Origin: Methylobacterium sp. E-065
Lineage (GTDB): Bacteria; Pseudomonadota; Alphaproteobacteria; Rhizobiales; Beijerinckiaceae
Direction of reading: 5' to 3'
Length of the DNA: 64,000 nucleotides
Assembly: GCF_022829605.1 (NCBI RefSeq)
Contig: NZ_JAKSYD010000122.1
Span: forward strand, 43,534-107,533
In this document: piece by piece, positions 48,188 to 56,486 of the stretch
How the letters are laid out: every line of letters starts with the position of its first letter
Numbering within the stretch: the first letter of the stretch is position 1
Position numbers and translations under genes: made by a program
The notes under the pieces: generated by a model
What the model saw: the letters and a program-made list of their open reading frames with translations, nothing else
The model's database searches: none
What the model was told of the DNA's origin: nothing

Positions 48188-49336
48188 ATGATTGACGCCA
48201 CGGTGCCGGCTCTCGCCCTCGGCGCGCTTCTGTCCCTCGTCCAAATCGGCAGCATCGCCATCGCGGCCCGGCGCCTTGGCAGGATCCACGGGCCGTCGCG
48301 GTTTCCAGCAGGGGCGCCCGTCTCCCTGGTCCGCCCGCTGCGCGGCCTGGAAGCCTACAGCGAGGAGATGCTCACCCGGAGCTTCCGCCTCGACTATCCC
48401 GCCTACGAGCTGATCTTCTGCGTGGCCGACCCGGCCGATCCGATCGTGCCCCTGGTCGAGCGCCTGATCGCCGCCCACCCCCGGGTTCCGGCCCGCCTGA
48501 TCCTCGGCGACGAGCGCGTCAGCGACAATCCGAAGCTGAACAATTGTCTGCGCGGCTGGCGCGCCGCCGCGCACGAGTGGGTGGTGCTGGCCGATTCCAA
48601 CGTGGCCATGCCGCCGGATTACCTCCAGCGCCTTCAGGCGGCGTGGCGCGACGACACCGGTCTGGTCTGCTCGACCCCCGTGGGCGCCCGCCCGGGCAGC
48701 TTCATGGCCGAGGTGGAATGCGCCTTCCTCAACACCCTCCAGGCGCGCTGGCAATACGCCGCCGAGGCGTTCGGCCTGGGCTTCGCGCAGGGCAAGAGCA
48801 TGCTCTGGCACAAGCCGTTCCTGGAAGCGCACGGTGGGCTCCAGGCGCTCGCCGCCGAGATCGCCGAGGACGCGGCCGCCACCAAGCTCGTGCGGGCCGC
48901 CGGCAAGCGCGTCCACCTCGTGGCGAGCCCGTTCGAGCAGCCGCTGGGCCCGCGCGGCTTCCGGGAGGTCTGGGCGCGGCAGCTGCGCTGGGCTCGGCTG
49001 CGGCGTGTGACCTTCCCGCTGTTCTTCGCCCCCGAGATCGGCAGCGGCGTCCTGCTGCCGGCGCTGCTGCTGGCGCTCTGGGCCGGCAGCCTTGGCGGGG
49101 TCGTCGGCGCTGCATGCCTCGCGGCCCTGTGCTATGCCGCCGAGGTCGGGCTCGCGATCCGCGCCGGCTGGCAGCGCGCCCCCCGCATGCTGGCGGCCTT
49201 CCTGGTGCGCGACGCCCTGATCCCGGCGATCTGGCTGGGCGCCTGGGTGCAGCGCGCGATCGTGTGGCGTGGCAACGCCATGGATGTTCGCCCGCGCCGG
49301 GCCGCCGAGGCGCGGACCTATGCGCCGACGGCCTGA
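48188..49336 (+). CDS. GT21-family membrane glycosyltransferase (ceramide glucosyltransferase-like)
   Basis: 382-residue family-21 transferase. An N-terminal membrane helix (5-27), then the GT-A domain with VSLVRPLRG, the Asp motif CVADPADP, VLADSNVAMPP, the acceptor Asp in AEIAEDAAATKLVRAAG, and the processivity-type motif RQLRW. Two to three C-terminal helices follow. Family members glucosylate ceramide. Agrobacterium and Mesorhizobium relatives are processive enzymes that make diglycosyl-diacylglycerol when phosphate is scarce. A hopanoid-linked HpnI-like role is an alternative. Its place between a phosphatase and phosphonate genes favours the lipid-replacement reading. Confidence 0.85.
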   Translation: MIDATVPALALGALLSLVQIGSIAIAARRLGRIHGPSRFPAGAPVSLVRPLRGLEAYSEEMLTRSFRLDYPAYELIFCVADPADPIVPLVERLIAAHPRVPARLILGDERVSDNPKLNNCLRGWRAAAHEWVVLADSNVAMPPDYLQRLQAAWRDDTGLVCSTPVGARPGSFMAEVECAFLNTLQARWQYAAEAFGLGFAQGKSMLWHKPFLEAHGGLQALAAEIAEDAAATKLVRAAGKRVHLVASPFEQPLGPRGFREVWARQLRWARLRRVTFPLFFAPEIGSGVLLPALLLALWAGSLGGVVGAACLAALCYAAEVGLAIRAGWQRAPRMLAAFLVRDALIPAIWLGAWVQRAIVWRGNAMDVRPRRAAEARTYAPTA

Positions 49337-49368
49337 TTGCGGTCGCCCCGCGCTCCGGAGGTGAAGAC

Positions 49369-50055
49369 GTGACGCGCCGCTACGCCTTGTATTGGCTGCC
49401 CGCCCCGGGCTCCCCCCTGGAGGCCTTCGGCCGGAGCGTGCTCGGGTACGACACCATCTCCGGGGAGGCGGTCGCACACCCGGCGGGACTGCGCGAACTC
49501 GCCGCCGTCAACGCGGGCGCCCGGGTCTACGGTTTTCACGCGACGCTCAAGGCGCCGATGCGCCTCGCGCCGGGGGTGACGGAGGCCGATCTTGTCGTCG
49601 CCGCCCGCGGCCTCGCGACCGTGCACCCGCCGGTCCTGCTCGGGCCGCTGCGCGTCGCGGCGCTCGGACGGTTCCTCGCCCTGGTGCCGGAGGTGCCGCC
49701 GCCGGAACTCGGCCTGCTCGCGGCGGAATGCGTCGCGGCCCTCGATCCCCTGCGGGCGCCCCTCACCGAGGCCGAGCGCGCCAAGCGCCGGCCGGAGCGC
49801 CTGGATCCGCGCGCCCGTGCCCTGCTCGACCGCTGGGGCTATCCGCACGTGTTCGAAGCCTTCCGCTTCCACATGACCCTGACTGATGCCCTGCCGGAGC
49901 CCGATCGCGACGGCTGGTACCGCCGCCTCGCCGAGGCCTACGCCACCTCGAGCCCGGAGCCGGTGACGATCGACGCGATCTGCCTTCTGACCCAGGATGC
50001 GGGCGGGCCGTTTCGGCTCCTGGCGCGCCTGCCCTTCGGTGCGTCTTATGGCTGA
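49369..50055 (+). CDS. DUF1045 phosphonate-metabolism protein, 2H phosphoesterase fold
   Basis: 228-residue protein of the DUF1045 family found in phosphonate operons. Two HxT motifs of the 2H phosphoesterase superfamily are intact: [11 protein letters not shown] near residues 55-65 and FRFHMTLTD near 163-171. GGAGGTG lies before the GTG start at 49369. 2H enzymes open cyclic phosphates or RNA 2',3'-linkages. No phnP is seen in this window, so it may open the 5-phosphoribosyl-1,2-cyclic phosphate made by C-P lyase. It overlaps the acetyltransferase gene by 8 bases. Confidence 0.88.
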   Translation: MTRRYALYWLPAPGSPLEAFGRSVLGYDTISGEAVAHPAGLRELAAVNAGARVYGFHATLKAPMRLAPGVTEADLVVAARGLATVHPPVLLGPLRVAALGRFLALVPEVPPPELGLLAAECVAALDPLRAPLTEAERAKRRPERLDPRARALLDRWGYPHVFEAFRFHMTLTDALPEPDRDGWYRRLAEAYATSSPEPVTIDAICLLTQDAGGPFRLLARLPFGASYG

Positions 50056-50683
50056 GGTTCCCAAGGCTTCCCCGCCCCTCGGACTCGAACCCGCCATCGA
50101 CCCCAGCGCCCGGATCGAATCCTGCCGACTCGGCCACTACACCGAGATCGGCGCCCGCACCCGCCTGACCGAGACGAGCCTGGACGATTATTCCTACATC
50201 GGCCAGGACGGCGAGGTGATCTACACGACGATCGGCAAGTTCTGCTCGATCGCCGCCAGCGTGCGGATCAACCCGGGCAATCACCCGATGGAGCGCGCCT
50301 CGCAGGCCCACTTCACCTATCGGGCGCGCGCCTATTGGCCCGAGGAAGCGGACGAGCCCGCCTACTTCGACCGGCGCCGGGCGAGCCCCGTCACGATCGG
50401 CCACGATGTCTGGATCGGCCACGGCGTGGTGGTCCTGCCCGGCCGAACCATCGGCACCGGTGCGGTGGTGGGGGCGGGCGCGATCGTCACGCGCGACGTC
50501 GCCCCCTACGCGATCGTGGTCGGCAACCCGGCCCGGCCGGTCCGGCGCCGGTTCCCCGAGGATATCGCCGCGCGGCTGGAGCGCCTCGCGTGGTGGGACT
50601 GGGACCACGAACGCCTGCGCCGTGCGCTTCCGGATTTCCGCGCCCTGTCGATCGAAGCATTCCTCGATCGATACGAAACGTGA
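50048..50683 (+). CDS. phosphonate-associated hexapeptide acetyltransferase (DapH/GlmU-related)
   Basis: 211-residue left-handed beta-helix transferase. Hexapeptide repeats run from about residue 20 to 165, with the catalytic-type [15 protein letters not shown] and the acetyl-CoA site [39 protein letters not shown]. This subfamily occurs specifically with C-P lyase operons; its acceptor is unproven, possibly an aminophosphonate or a pathway sugar. It starts inside the end of the DUF1045 gene and precedes phnC by 111 bases. Confidence 0.88.
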   Translation: MAEVPKASPPLGLEPAIDPSARIESCRLGHYTEIGARTRLTETSLDDYSYIGQDGEVIYTTIGKFCSIAASVRINPGNHPMERASQAHFTYRARAYWPEEADEPAYFDRRRASPVTIGHDVWIGHGVVVLPGRTIGTGAVVGAGAIVTRDVAPYAIVVGNPARPVRRRFPEDIAARLERLAWWDWDHERLRRALPDFRALSIEAFLDRYET

Positions 50684-50732
50684 GGCCGCTATCGGGTAGA
50701 TATCCTGCGCCGGCAAACAACATCAAAATGTA

Positions 50733-50751
50733 TTCGTCATCCAATCGTCGC
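50733..50751 (+). promoter_or_regulatory. PHO-box-like site before phnC
   Basis: TTCGTCAT at 50733-50740 and ATCGTCGC at 50744-50751 repeat with 11-base spacing on the coding strand, 43 bases before the phnC start. GTC is kept in both halves but only the first has GTCAT. It would place phnCDE under PhoB, as in other bacteria. Confidence 0.38.
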
Positions 50752-50794
50752 GTAAGCGGCGTTTAGCTGCGGCTATTCCGCAGCGGATGGATGC

Positions 50795-51634
50795 ATGCTC
50801 GTCATCGAGGATCTTACGCGCCAGTACGGTGACCGGCGTGCCGTGGACGGCGTCACGTTGCGAATCGAGCCGGGCAGCTTCGTCGGTGTGATCGGCCGGT
50901 CCGGCGCCGGCAAGTCGACGTTGCTGCGGCTGATCAACCGGCTGGCGGACGCGAGTTCGGGCCGTATCCTCCACGACGGGCGCGACGTCACAGCCCTGAA
51001 GGGTCGGCATCTGCGGGAGTGGCGCACGCGCTGCGCCATGATCTTCCAGCAGTTCAATCTCGTCGGACGCCTCGATGTGATGACCAACGTGCTGATGGGG
51101 CGGCTCAGCCACGTGCCGAGCCCTCGGGCCTTGCTGCGCCTGTGGTCCGATGAGGACCGGGCAATGGCGCTCGCCGCCCTGGAGAGCTTCGACATGGGCG
51201 AGTTCGCCGGCCAGCGGGCCGACGGACTGTCGGGCGGCCAGCAGCAGCGCGTGGCGATCGCCCGCGCCCTCGTGCAGGAGCCGCAGATCCTGCTGGCCGA
51301 TGAGCCGGTGGCCTCCCTCGACCCGCGCAACACCCGCCTCGTGATGGACGCGCTCGCCGAGGTGAACCGGCGCTACGGCATCACGGTGCTGTGCAACCTG
51401 CACTCGCTCGACTTGGCTCGCGCCTATTGCGACCGCCTCGTCGGACTCGCCGACGGCCGCGTGGTGTTCGAGGGCGGCCCGTTCGACCTGACCGAGGATG
51501 TGGCGCGCCGGCTCTACGGGCTGGAGGCCGGCGAGGTGCTGGACGATTCGGCCCAGCGGGAGGCGGAGCAGCGGGCGGCGCTGCCGGGTCGCGTTCCGGC
51601 TCGGCCGATCCGCGAGGCCGCCATCGGCGCCTGA
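50795..51634 (+). CDS. phnC: phosphonate ABC transporter ATP-binding protein
   Basis: 279-residue ATPase of the PhnCDE phosphonate importer. Walker [10 protein letters not shown] at residues 34-42, Q-loop FQQFNL, signature [15 protein letters not shown], Walker [13 protein letters not shown], and switch His in CNLHSLD. First gene of phnC-D-E1-E2. The C-terminal 30 residues extend beyond the domain and are polar. ATG at 50795 after the PHO-box-like repeat. Confidence 0.96.
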   Translation: MLVIEDLTRQYGDRRAVDGVTLRIEPGSFVGVIGRSGAGKSTLLRLINRLADASSGRILHDGRDVTALKGRHLREWRTRCAMIFQQFNLVGRLDVMTNVLMGRLSHVPSPRALLRLWSDEDRAMALAALESFDMGEFAGQRADGLSGGQQQRVAIARALVQEPQILLADEPVASLDPRNTRLVMDALAEVNRRYGITVLCNLHSLDLARAYCDRLVGLADGRVVFEGGPFDLTEDVARRLYGLEAGEVLDDSAQREAEQRAALPGRVPARPIREAAIGA

Positions 51635-51729
51635 ATCGGGCCCCGGCCCCAAAACAAACGACAGATCGGGAAACGCCCGGCCGACCCAGAGGGCGGCCGA
51701 AGCCCGCACCAACGCCGAAGGACCGTACG

Positions 51730-52659
51730 ATGATCACCCGACGCACCCTCGCCGCCGCCGCGGCGGCCCTCGCCCTGCTCGGCCTGCCTGCCGCCGCCGA
51801 GGACTGGAAGGCCAAGTATCCCGAGCTGACGCTGGCGGTCATCCCGGTGGAGAACGCGAGCGGCACCGTCGACCGCTACACGCCGCTGGCGGGTTATCTC
51901 ACCAAGGCGCTCGGCGTGCCGGTGAAGCTGCGGGTGGCGAGCGATTACGCCGCGGTGATCGAGGGCCAGCGGGCCGGCAACATCCAGATCGGGTATTACG
52001 GCGCCGCCTCGCTCTCCCGCGCCGTCATGACCGGCGTGAAGATCGAGCCGGTCGCGAGCCCGAAGCACGAGACCGGCATCTCGGGCTACTATTCCGTGGT
52101 CTACGTGCTGGCTTCGAGCCCCTACAAGACGGTCGCGGATCTCAAGGACAAGAACCTCGCCCTGGTCGATCCGAACTCGACCTCGGGCAATCAGGCGCCG
52201 CGCTTCCTCCTGCGGCGGGCCGGCTACGATGTGGACAAGTTCTTCGGCAAGGTCTTCTTCGCCGGAAGTCACGAGAACGCCGTGCTGGCGCTGACCCAGG
52301 GCACCGCCGACGCGGCGGCGAATTTCTGGAATTCCGAGGCCGACAACAATCTCGCGCGCATGCTGACCAAGGGCATCGTCAAGGATGCCCAGGGGCGGTC
52401 GATGACGAAGGACGACTTCCGGACCGTGTTCAAGTCCGATCTCCTGCCGGGGGATGCCTACGCCGTGCTGTCCAGCCTGCCGGACGACCTGAAGACCAAG
52501 ATCCGCGACGCGCTCCTCGCCCTGCCGACCGCCGACAAGGCGGCCTTCGACCGGCTGTCGGACGGCAAGGATCTCGGCATCATCCCGGCGACGATCCAGG
52601 ACTACCAGCCGGTCATCGACATGCTGCGGTTCAACGACGAGCAACGCAAGAAATCCTGA
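51730..52659 (+). CDS. phnD: phosphonate-binding periplasmic protein
   Basis: 309-residue solute receptor. A Tat/Sec-like signal peptide occupies 1-23 (MITRRTLAAAAAALALLG...AAAE). The mature two-lobe fold carries the PhnD pattern YYGAASLSRAV, LVDPNSTSGNQAPRFLL and HENAVLALTQGTADAAANFWNSE, where the Ser-Thr-Ser turn holds the phosphonate group. It feeds PhnC/PhnE1/PhnE2. It starts 95 bases after phnC; the gap contains no feature I recognise. Confidence 0.95.
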   Translation: MITRRTLAAAAAALALLGLPAAAEDWKAKYPELTLAVIPVENASGTVDRYTPLAGYLTKALGVPVKLRVASDYAAVIEGQRAGNIQIGYYGAASLSRAVMTGVKIEPVASPKHETGISGYYSVVYVLASSPYKTVADLKDKNLALVDPNSTSGNQAPRFLLRRAGYDVDKFFGKVFFAGSHENAVLALTQGTADAAANFWNSEADNNLARMLTKGIVKDAQGRSMTKDDFRTVFKSDLLPGDAYAVLSSLPDDLKTKIRDALLALPTADKAAFDRLSDGKDLGIIPATIQDYQPVIDMLRFNDEQRKKS

Positions 52660-52674
52660 TCCGGACCGTCGGCC

Positions 52675-53556
52675 TTGCGTAGCCTGACCAAGCTGCCGCC
52701 GGAGCGGGAAGCCGCCCTCTCCGGCCTCTACGCGGCGGCGACCGGCGCCGCGCGCCGCCGCACGCTCGCGGGCTTCGCACTCGTGGCGGTGCTCGCCGTG
52801 CTGGCGGGGCTCGTCGCCGAGGTGCGGCCGCTGATCTTCGCCGAGAACATCGGCAAGTTCACCGCCTACATCCGGCAGATCCTGCCGCCGGTTGGCCTCG
52901 ACCACCCGGTCGCAGACCTGCGCGAGTGGTACTGGGGCCTGTCCGGCTGGCTGGCGCTGCTGGGTGAGACCCTGTTGATGGCCTATCTCGGCACGCTGCT
53001 CGGGGGACTCGCGGGCTTCGTCCTCAGCTTCGCCGGCTCCGCCAACCTCATGCGGTCGCGCGTACTGCGTCTGCTGACCACGCGCTTCCTGGAGATCTGC
53101 CGCACCGTCCCGGACATCGTGTTCGCGCTGATCTTCGTGATCGCCTTCGGTCTCGGGCCCATGGTCGGCGTGCTGGCCATCGCGATCCACACCACGGGGG
53201 CGCTGGGCAAGCTGTTCTCCGAGGTGGTCGAGAACATCGACATGCGCCCCGTCGAGGGTCTGTCCGCCGCGGGTGCCACCTGGGTCGAGACGGTGCGCTT
53301 CGCCGTGCTGCCACAGGTTCTGTCGAACTTCGCCTCCTACGGGCTGCTGCGGTTCGAGATCAACGTGCGCGGGGCGGCCGTTCTCGGCTTCGTCGGCGCG
53401 GGCGGTATCGGCCAGGAGTTCCTGGGCGCGATTCGCAACTTCTACTATGCGGATGTGAGTGCGATCCTCGTGCTGATCATCCTGACGGTGTTCTGCATCG
53501 ACCTCGCCACCGAGCAGGTCCGTCACCGGTTGATCGGCCCGGAGAACCCCCGATGA
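52675..53556 (+). CDS. phnE1: phosphonate ABC transporter permease, first subunit
   Basis: 293-residue permease with a soluble N-terminus of 35 residues and about six membrane helices. The EAA loop reads EVVENIDMRPVEGLSAAGATWVETVRFAVLPQVLSNFASYGLLRFE. It starts with TTG at 52675, 15 bases after the phnD stop; no ATG or GTG fits better. The stop overlaps the second permease by 4 bases. Together they form the membrane channel for phosphonates. Confidence 0.94.
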   Translation: MRSLTKLPPEREAALSGLYAAATGAARRRTLAGFALVAVLAVLAGLVAEVRPLIFAENIGKFTAYIRQILPPVGLDHPVADLREWYWGLSGWLALLGETLLMAYLGTLLGGLAGFVLSFAGSANLMRSRVLRLLTTRFLEICRTVPDIVFALIFVIAFGLGPMVGVLAIAIHTTGALGKLFSEVVENIDMRPVEGLSAAGATWVETVRFAVLPQVLSNFASYGLLRFEINVRGAAVLGFVGAGGIGQEFLGAIRNFYYADVSAILVLIILTVFCIDLATEQVRHRLIGPENPR

Positions 53557-54422
53557 GCGCGGCCCGGACCGGAAACCTGCGGGCTGAGGCCCGGGACAAT
53601 CTCGCGCGGCTGCGCGGTCGCTATCCTGCGCAGTTCCGGGTGGATTGGGCCGCACGAGCCCGATTCGGCCTCGGGCTCGGTGTCCTGATCGGCCTTGCCG
53701 CCCTGGCATGCTGGCGCCTCGACGTTTCCGCGGCGCGGATCCTCAACGGGCTCGGGCGGCTCGGCTCCTTCGCGGTGCTGATGCTGCCGCCGTCCCCGGA
53801 GGGCCATCTCTGGACCTTCCTGCACGCCCTCGGCGAGACCCTGGGCATCGCGTTCCTCGGCACGCTGACGGCGGCGATCCTGGCCTTCCCGGTCGCGTTT
53901 TTGGCGGCGCGCAACGTTGTGTCGAACCCCTTCGCGCATTTCGCCGTCCGGCGCGGCCTCGACGTGATGCGCTCGGTCGACGTGCTGATCTGGGCGCTGA
54001 TCTGGATCAACGTCGTGGGCTTGGGCCCCTTCGCGGGGGCACTCGCCATTGCGTGCTCGGATTTCGGGGCACTCGGCAAGCTGTTCTCGGAGGCGGTCGA
54101 GACCTGCGACCGGCGCCCCAGCGAGGGCGTCGTCGCCTCGGGGGGCTCCAGCCTCCACCGGATCCGCTTCGGGCTGATCCCCGGGGTGCTGCCGGTGCTG
54201 GCGAGCCAGGTGCTGTACTTCTTCGAATCGAACACCCGCTCGGCGACGATCATCGGCATCGTCGGCGCGGGCGGCATCGGCCAGTACCTGACCGAGCTGA
54301 TCCGCGTGCTGGAGCTGCAGCAGGTCGCGTTCCTGGTGCTGATGATCCTCGTCACCGTGGCGGCGATCGACTGGGTCTCGACCCGGCTCCGGCGGGCACT
54401 CATCGGGCCGGCGGCGCGCTGA
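53553..54422 (+). CDS. phnE2: phosphonate ABC transporter permease, second subunit
   Basis: 289-residue permease homologous to the first, with EAA loop EAVETCDRRPSEGVVASGGSSLHRIRFGLIPGVLPVLASQVLYFFE and helix RSATIIGIVGAGGIGQYL. The basic N-terminus lies in the cytoplasm. Paired permeases are common in alphaproteobacterial phn systems. A 140-base palindromic repeat follows within 10 bases, ending this arm of the cluster. Confidence 0.94.
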   Translation: MSAARTGNLRAEARDNLARLRGRYPAQFRVDWAARARFGLGLGVLIGLAALACWRLDVSAARILNGLGRLGSFAVLMLPPSPEGHLWTFLHALGETLGIAFLGTLTAAILAFPVAFLAARNVVSNPFAHFAVRRGLDVMRSVDVLIWALIWINVVGLGPFAGALAIACSDFGALGKLFSEAVETCDRRPSEGVVASGGSSLHRIRFGLIPGVLPVLASQVLYFFESNTRSATIIGIVGAGGIGQYLTELIRVLELQQVAFLVLMILVTVAAIDWVSTRLRRALIGPAAR

Positions 54423-54431
54423 GCCGGTCAT

Positions 54432-54571
54432 GGTTTCCAAAGGACGTGTCCTTTGGCGGGTGCAGGGCAGAGCCCTGCAGACGGATCTCCGACCCCCGGA
54501 AGGGGGGCGGAGATCCGTTCGTCGGGATTTCACCCCGACACCCCACCAAAGGGCCACGCCCTTTGGAAACC
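54432..54571. repeat. CCAAAGG-family repeat with terminal inverted repeats, copy 4
   Basis: 140 bases bounded by GGTTTCCAAAGG (54432-54443) and its exact complement CCTTTGGAAACC (54560-54571). Hairpins inside include GCAGGGC...GCCCTGC and CGGATCTCCG...CGGAGATCCG. This is the fullest copy in the window and looks like a miniature mobile element. It stands between phnE2 and the convergent phnF gene. Confidence 0.82.
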
Positions 54572-54599
54572 CATCCGCTCGATTGAGACGCTTCGGCCC

Positions 54600-55343
54600 T
54601 CAGCCGCCGATCACCAGCTCCACCCGGTCGGCGGCGAACAGGGTCCGGTTCGCCTGGATCGGCACGCCCGCGGGATCGATATTGACGCTCGACACCACCA
54701 GTACGACCCGCCCCGGCGCGATGTCGAGCCGGGCCGCCTCCTGGGCTTCGGCCAGGCGGGCGCGGACGCGTGTCGAGAGCCGCGTGTAGTCGTGGACGCC
54801 GCAGGCCGCGAGCGCCCGGGTGATCGAGCCGCGCTCGGCATAGGCCTCGGCGAAGCCGGCAAAGCGCGGCAGCGGCACCCAGGTCAACGAGGTGGAGAGG
54901 GGTGCGTCGTCGGCCCGGTGGACCGTCAGCAGTTCCAGCACCGGCGCGCCGGGGGCGATGGCCAGCGCCGCCGCCGGCTCGGGCGCGGCCGCGACGGTGG
55001 CCGACGCGATGAGATCGCCCCAGGCTTCCCGCCCGGCCTCGGCGACGATCTCCGAGAAGCGCGTGCGCGGCCCGATCGGGTAGGCGAGCGGCGGCTCCTC
55101 CACGAAGGTGCCGCGGCCCTGGCTGGCGCGCACGAGGCCGCCCTCGGCCAGGGCGGCGAGCGCCCGGCGGACGGTATGCCGGTTCACCGCGAAGCGCGCC
55201 GCGAGCGCCGCCTCGGTGGGCAGTTGCTGGCCGGGCGCGTATCGGCCCGCCGCGATATCGGCCGTGAGCGTGTCGGCGATCTGCCGCCACGCCGTCAGCC
55301 CTTCGCCCCGGACGAGGCCGGGCGCCTGTGCCTCTGCATCCAT
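54600..55343 (-). CDS. phnF: GntR-family regulator of phosphonate genes
   Basis: 247-residue GntR/HutC-type repressor. The winged helix lies at about 12-75 (QLPTEAALAARFAVNRHTVRRALAALAEGGLVRASQGRGTFVEE), and the UTRA ligand domain follows from about 90. It is divergent from phnG with a 20-base palindrome between the starts. The ATG at 55343 is preferred over a TTG four codons upstream. It likely represses phnG onward, and itself, until a phosphonate-derived signal binds. Confidence 0.93.
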   Translation of the reverse strand: MDAEAQAPGLVRGEGLTAWRQIADTLTADIAAGRYAPGQQLPTEAALAARFAVNRHTVRRALAALAEGGLVRASQGRGTFVEEPPLAYPIGPRTRFSEIVAEAGREAWGDLIASATVAAAPEPAAALAIAPGAPVLELLTVHRADDAPLSTSLTWVPLPRFAGFAEAYAERGSITRALAACGVHDYTRLSTRVRARLAEAQEAARLDIAPGRVVLVVSSVNIDPAGVPIQANRTLFAADRVELVIGG

Positions 55344-55380
55344 CCTGTCATCCAAACTTCATTTGTCCGGCGGGCGCCAG

Positions 55381-55400
55381 TTGTCTATAGATCTATACAA
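55381..55400. promoter_or_regulatory. PhnF operator
   Basis: 20-base palindrome with core TATAGATCTATA and outer TTGT/ACAA arms, one mismatched pair. It lies 22 bases before the phnG start and 37 bases before phnF, in AT-rich DNA, and fits the size and place of a GntR/HutC operator controlling both directions. Confidence 0.75.
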
Positions 55401-55422
55401 CAATGCGACGGAGGGATTCGCA

Positions 55423-55893
55423 ATGACCCCGAACCCAGCAGGCCCAGAACCCGGACCCGAGATCGTGGCCCGGCAGGCCGTGATGGCCCTGTGCGCCGAC
55501 GCGAGCCGGACTGAATTGGAAGCCGCGCTGACGCGTCTTGATGTCCCCGCTGCCGAGGACTTGCGCCCCCCAGAGACCGGTCTCGTGATGGCCACTGGCC
55601 GGATCGGCGGCGATGGGCGCCCGTTCCATGTCGGCGAGGTCAGCGTCACCCGGGCGGCGATCCGTCTGGCGGATGGGGGCACGGGCTTCGCCTACCATCT
55701 CGGCCGCGACCGGACGAAGGCGCGCCTCGCCGCGATCCTCGACGCGCTCTGGCAGGATCCGGCGCAGCGCGCCCACGTCGAGGCCGCCCTGGCGGATGCC
55801 GCCGACCGGGCCGAGGCAGATCGCCGGAAGGCGGCGCGGCAGACCGCCGCCACGCGGGTCGAGTTCCTGACCGTCGCCCGTGGGGAGGATTGA
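55423..55893 (+). CDS. phnG: C-P lyase core subunit PhnG
   Basis: 156-residue subunit of the PhnGHIJ core complex that, with PhnI, helps transfer the phosphonate to ribose 1-triphosphate. The pattern RQAVMALCADASRTELEAAL, PPETGLVMATGRIGGDGRPFHVGEVSVTRAAIRL and FAYHLGRDRTKARLAAILDAL is typical. GGAGGG precedes the ATG at 55423. First gene of the operon behind the PhnF operator, with 2 bases before phnH. Confidence 0.94.
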   Translation: MTPNPAGPEPGPEIVARQAVMALCADASRTELEAALTRLDVPAAEDLRPPETGLVMATGRIGGDGRPFHVGEVSVTRAAIRLADGGTGFAYHLGRDRTKARLAAILDALWQDPAQRAHVEAALADAADRAEADRRKAARQTAATRVEFLTVARGED

Positions 55894-55895
55894 GC

Positions 55896-56483
55896 ATGCT
55901 CGCACCCGGCTTCGCCGACCCGGTCCACGACGCCCAGGCGACGTTCCGCGCCGTGATGGACGCCCTCGCCCGGCCGGGGCTGCCCCGGCCGCTCACCCCG
56001 GGCCTGACCCCGCCGGCGCCGCTGACGCCGGAACTCGCCGCCGTCGCGCTCACCCTGGCCGACGCTGACACGCCGGTCTGGCTCGATGCCGGGCTCGCGG
56101 CGTCACCCGCGGTCGCCGCCTACCTGCGCTTCCACACCGGCGCTCCCCTCACGGAGGACCCGGCCGCGGCCGCCTTCGCGCTGATCAGCGATCCGGCCCG
56201 CTGCCCGCCGCTGAACGCCTTCGCCCCCGGCACGCCGGCCTATCCCGACACGTCCACGACGCTCGTGCTCGCCCTCGACGCGATCACCGCGGGGGAGGGG
56301 CTGTGCCTGACCGGGCCCGGCATCCGCGGTACCACCCGCGTCGCGCTGGCGCCGCTGCCGGAGGGCTTCGTCGCGCAGCTCGCCGGGAACCGCGCGGATT
56401 TCCCCCTCGGCGTCGACCTGATCCTGACCGCCCCCGGCCGCGTGGCTGGGCTGCCGCGCTCCACAGCCGTCACGGAGGGCTGA
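55896..56483 (+). CDS. phnH: C-P lyase core subunit PhnH
   Basis: 195-residue structural subunit of the core complex. It opens PGFADPVHDAQATFRAVMDALARPG and later has FPLGVDLILTAPGRVAGLPRST, the family end. It has a PLP-transferase-like fold without catalytic Lys. Start at 55896, 2 bases after phnG, with GGGGAGG close upstream; a TTG at 55890 is less likely. Confidence 0.94.
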   Translation: MLAPGFADPVHDAQATFRAVMDALARPGLPRPLTPGLTPPAPLTPELAAVALTLADADTPVWLDAGLAASPAVAAYLRFHTGAPLTEDPAAAAFALISDPARCPPLNAFAPGTPAYPDTSTTLVLALDAITAGEGLCLTGPGIRGTTRVALAPLPEGFVAQLAGNRADFPLGVDLILTAPGRVAGLPRSTAVTEG

Positions 56484-56486
56484 CCC

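Noticed and set aside
54600..55355. TTG start for phnF four codons upstream
   Set aside because: The ATG at 55343 is closer to the family N-terminus and leaves the shared control region intact.
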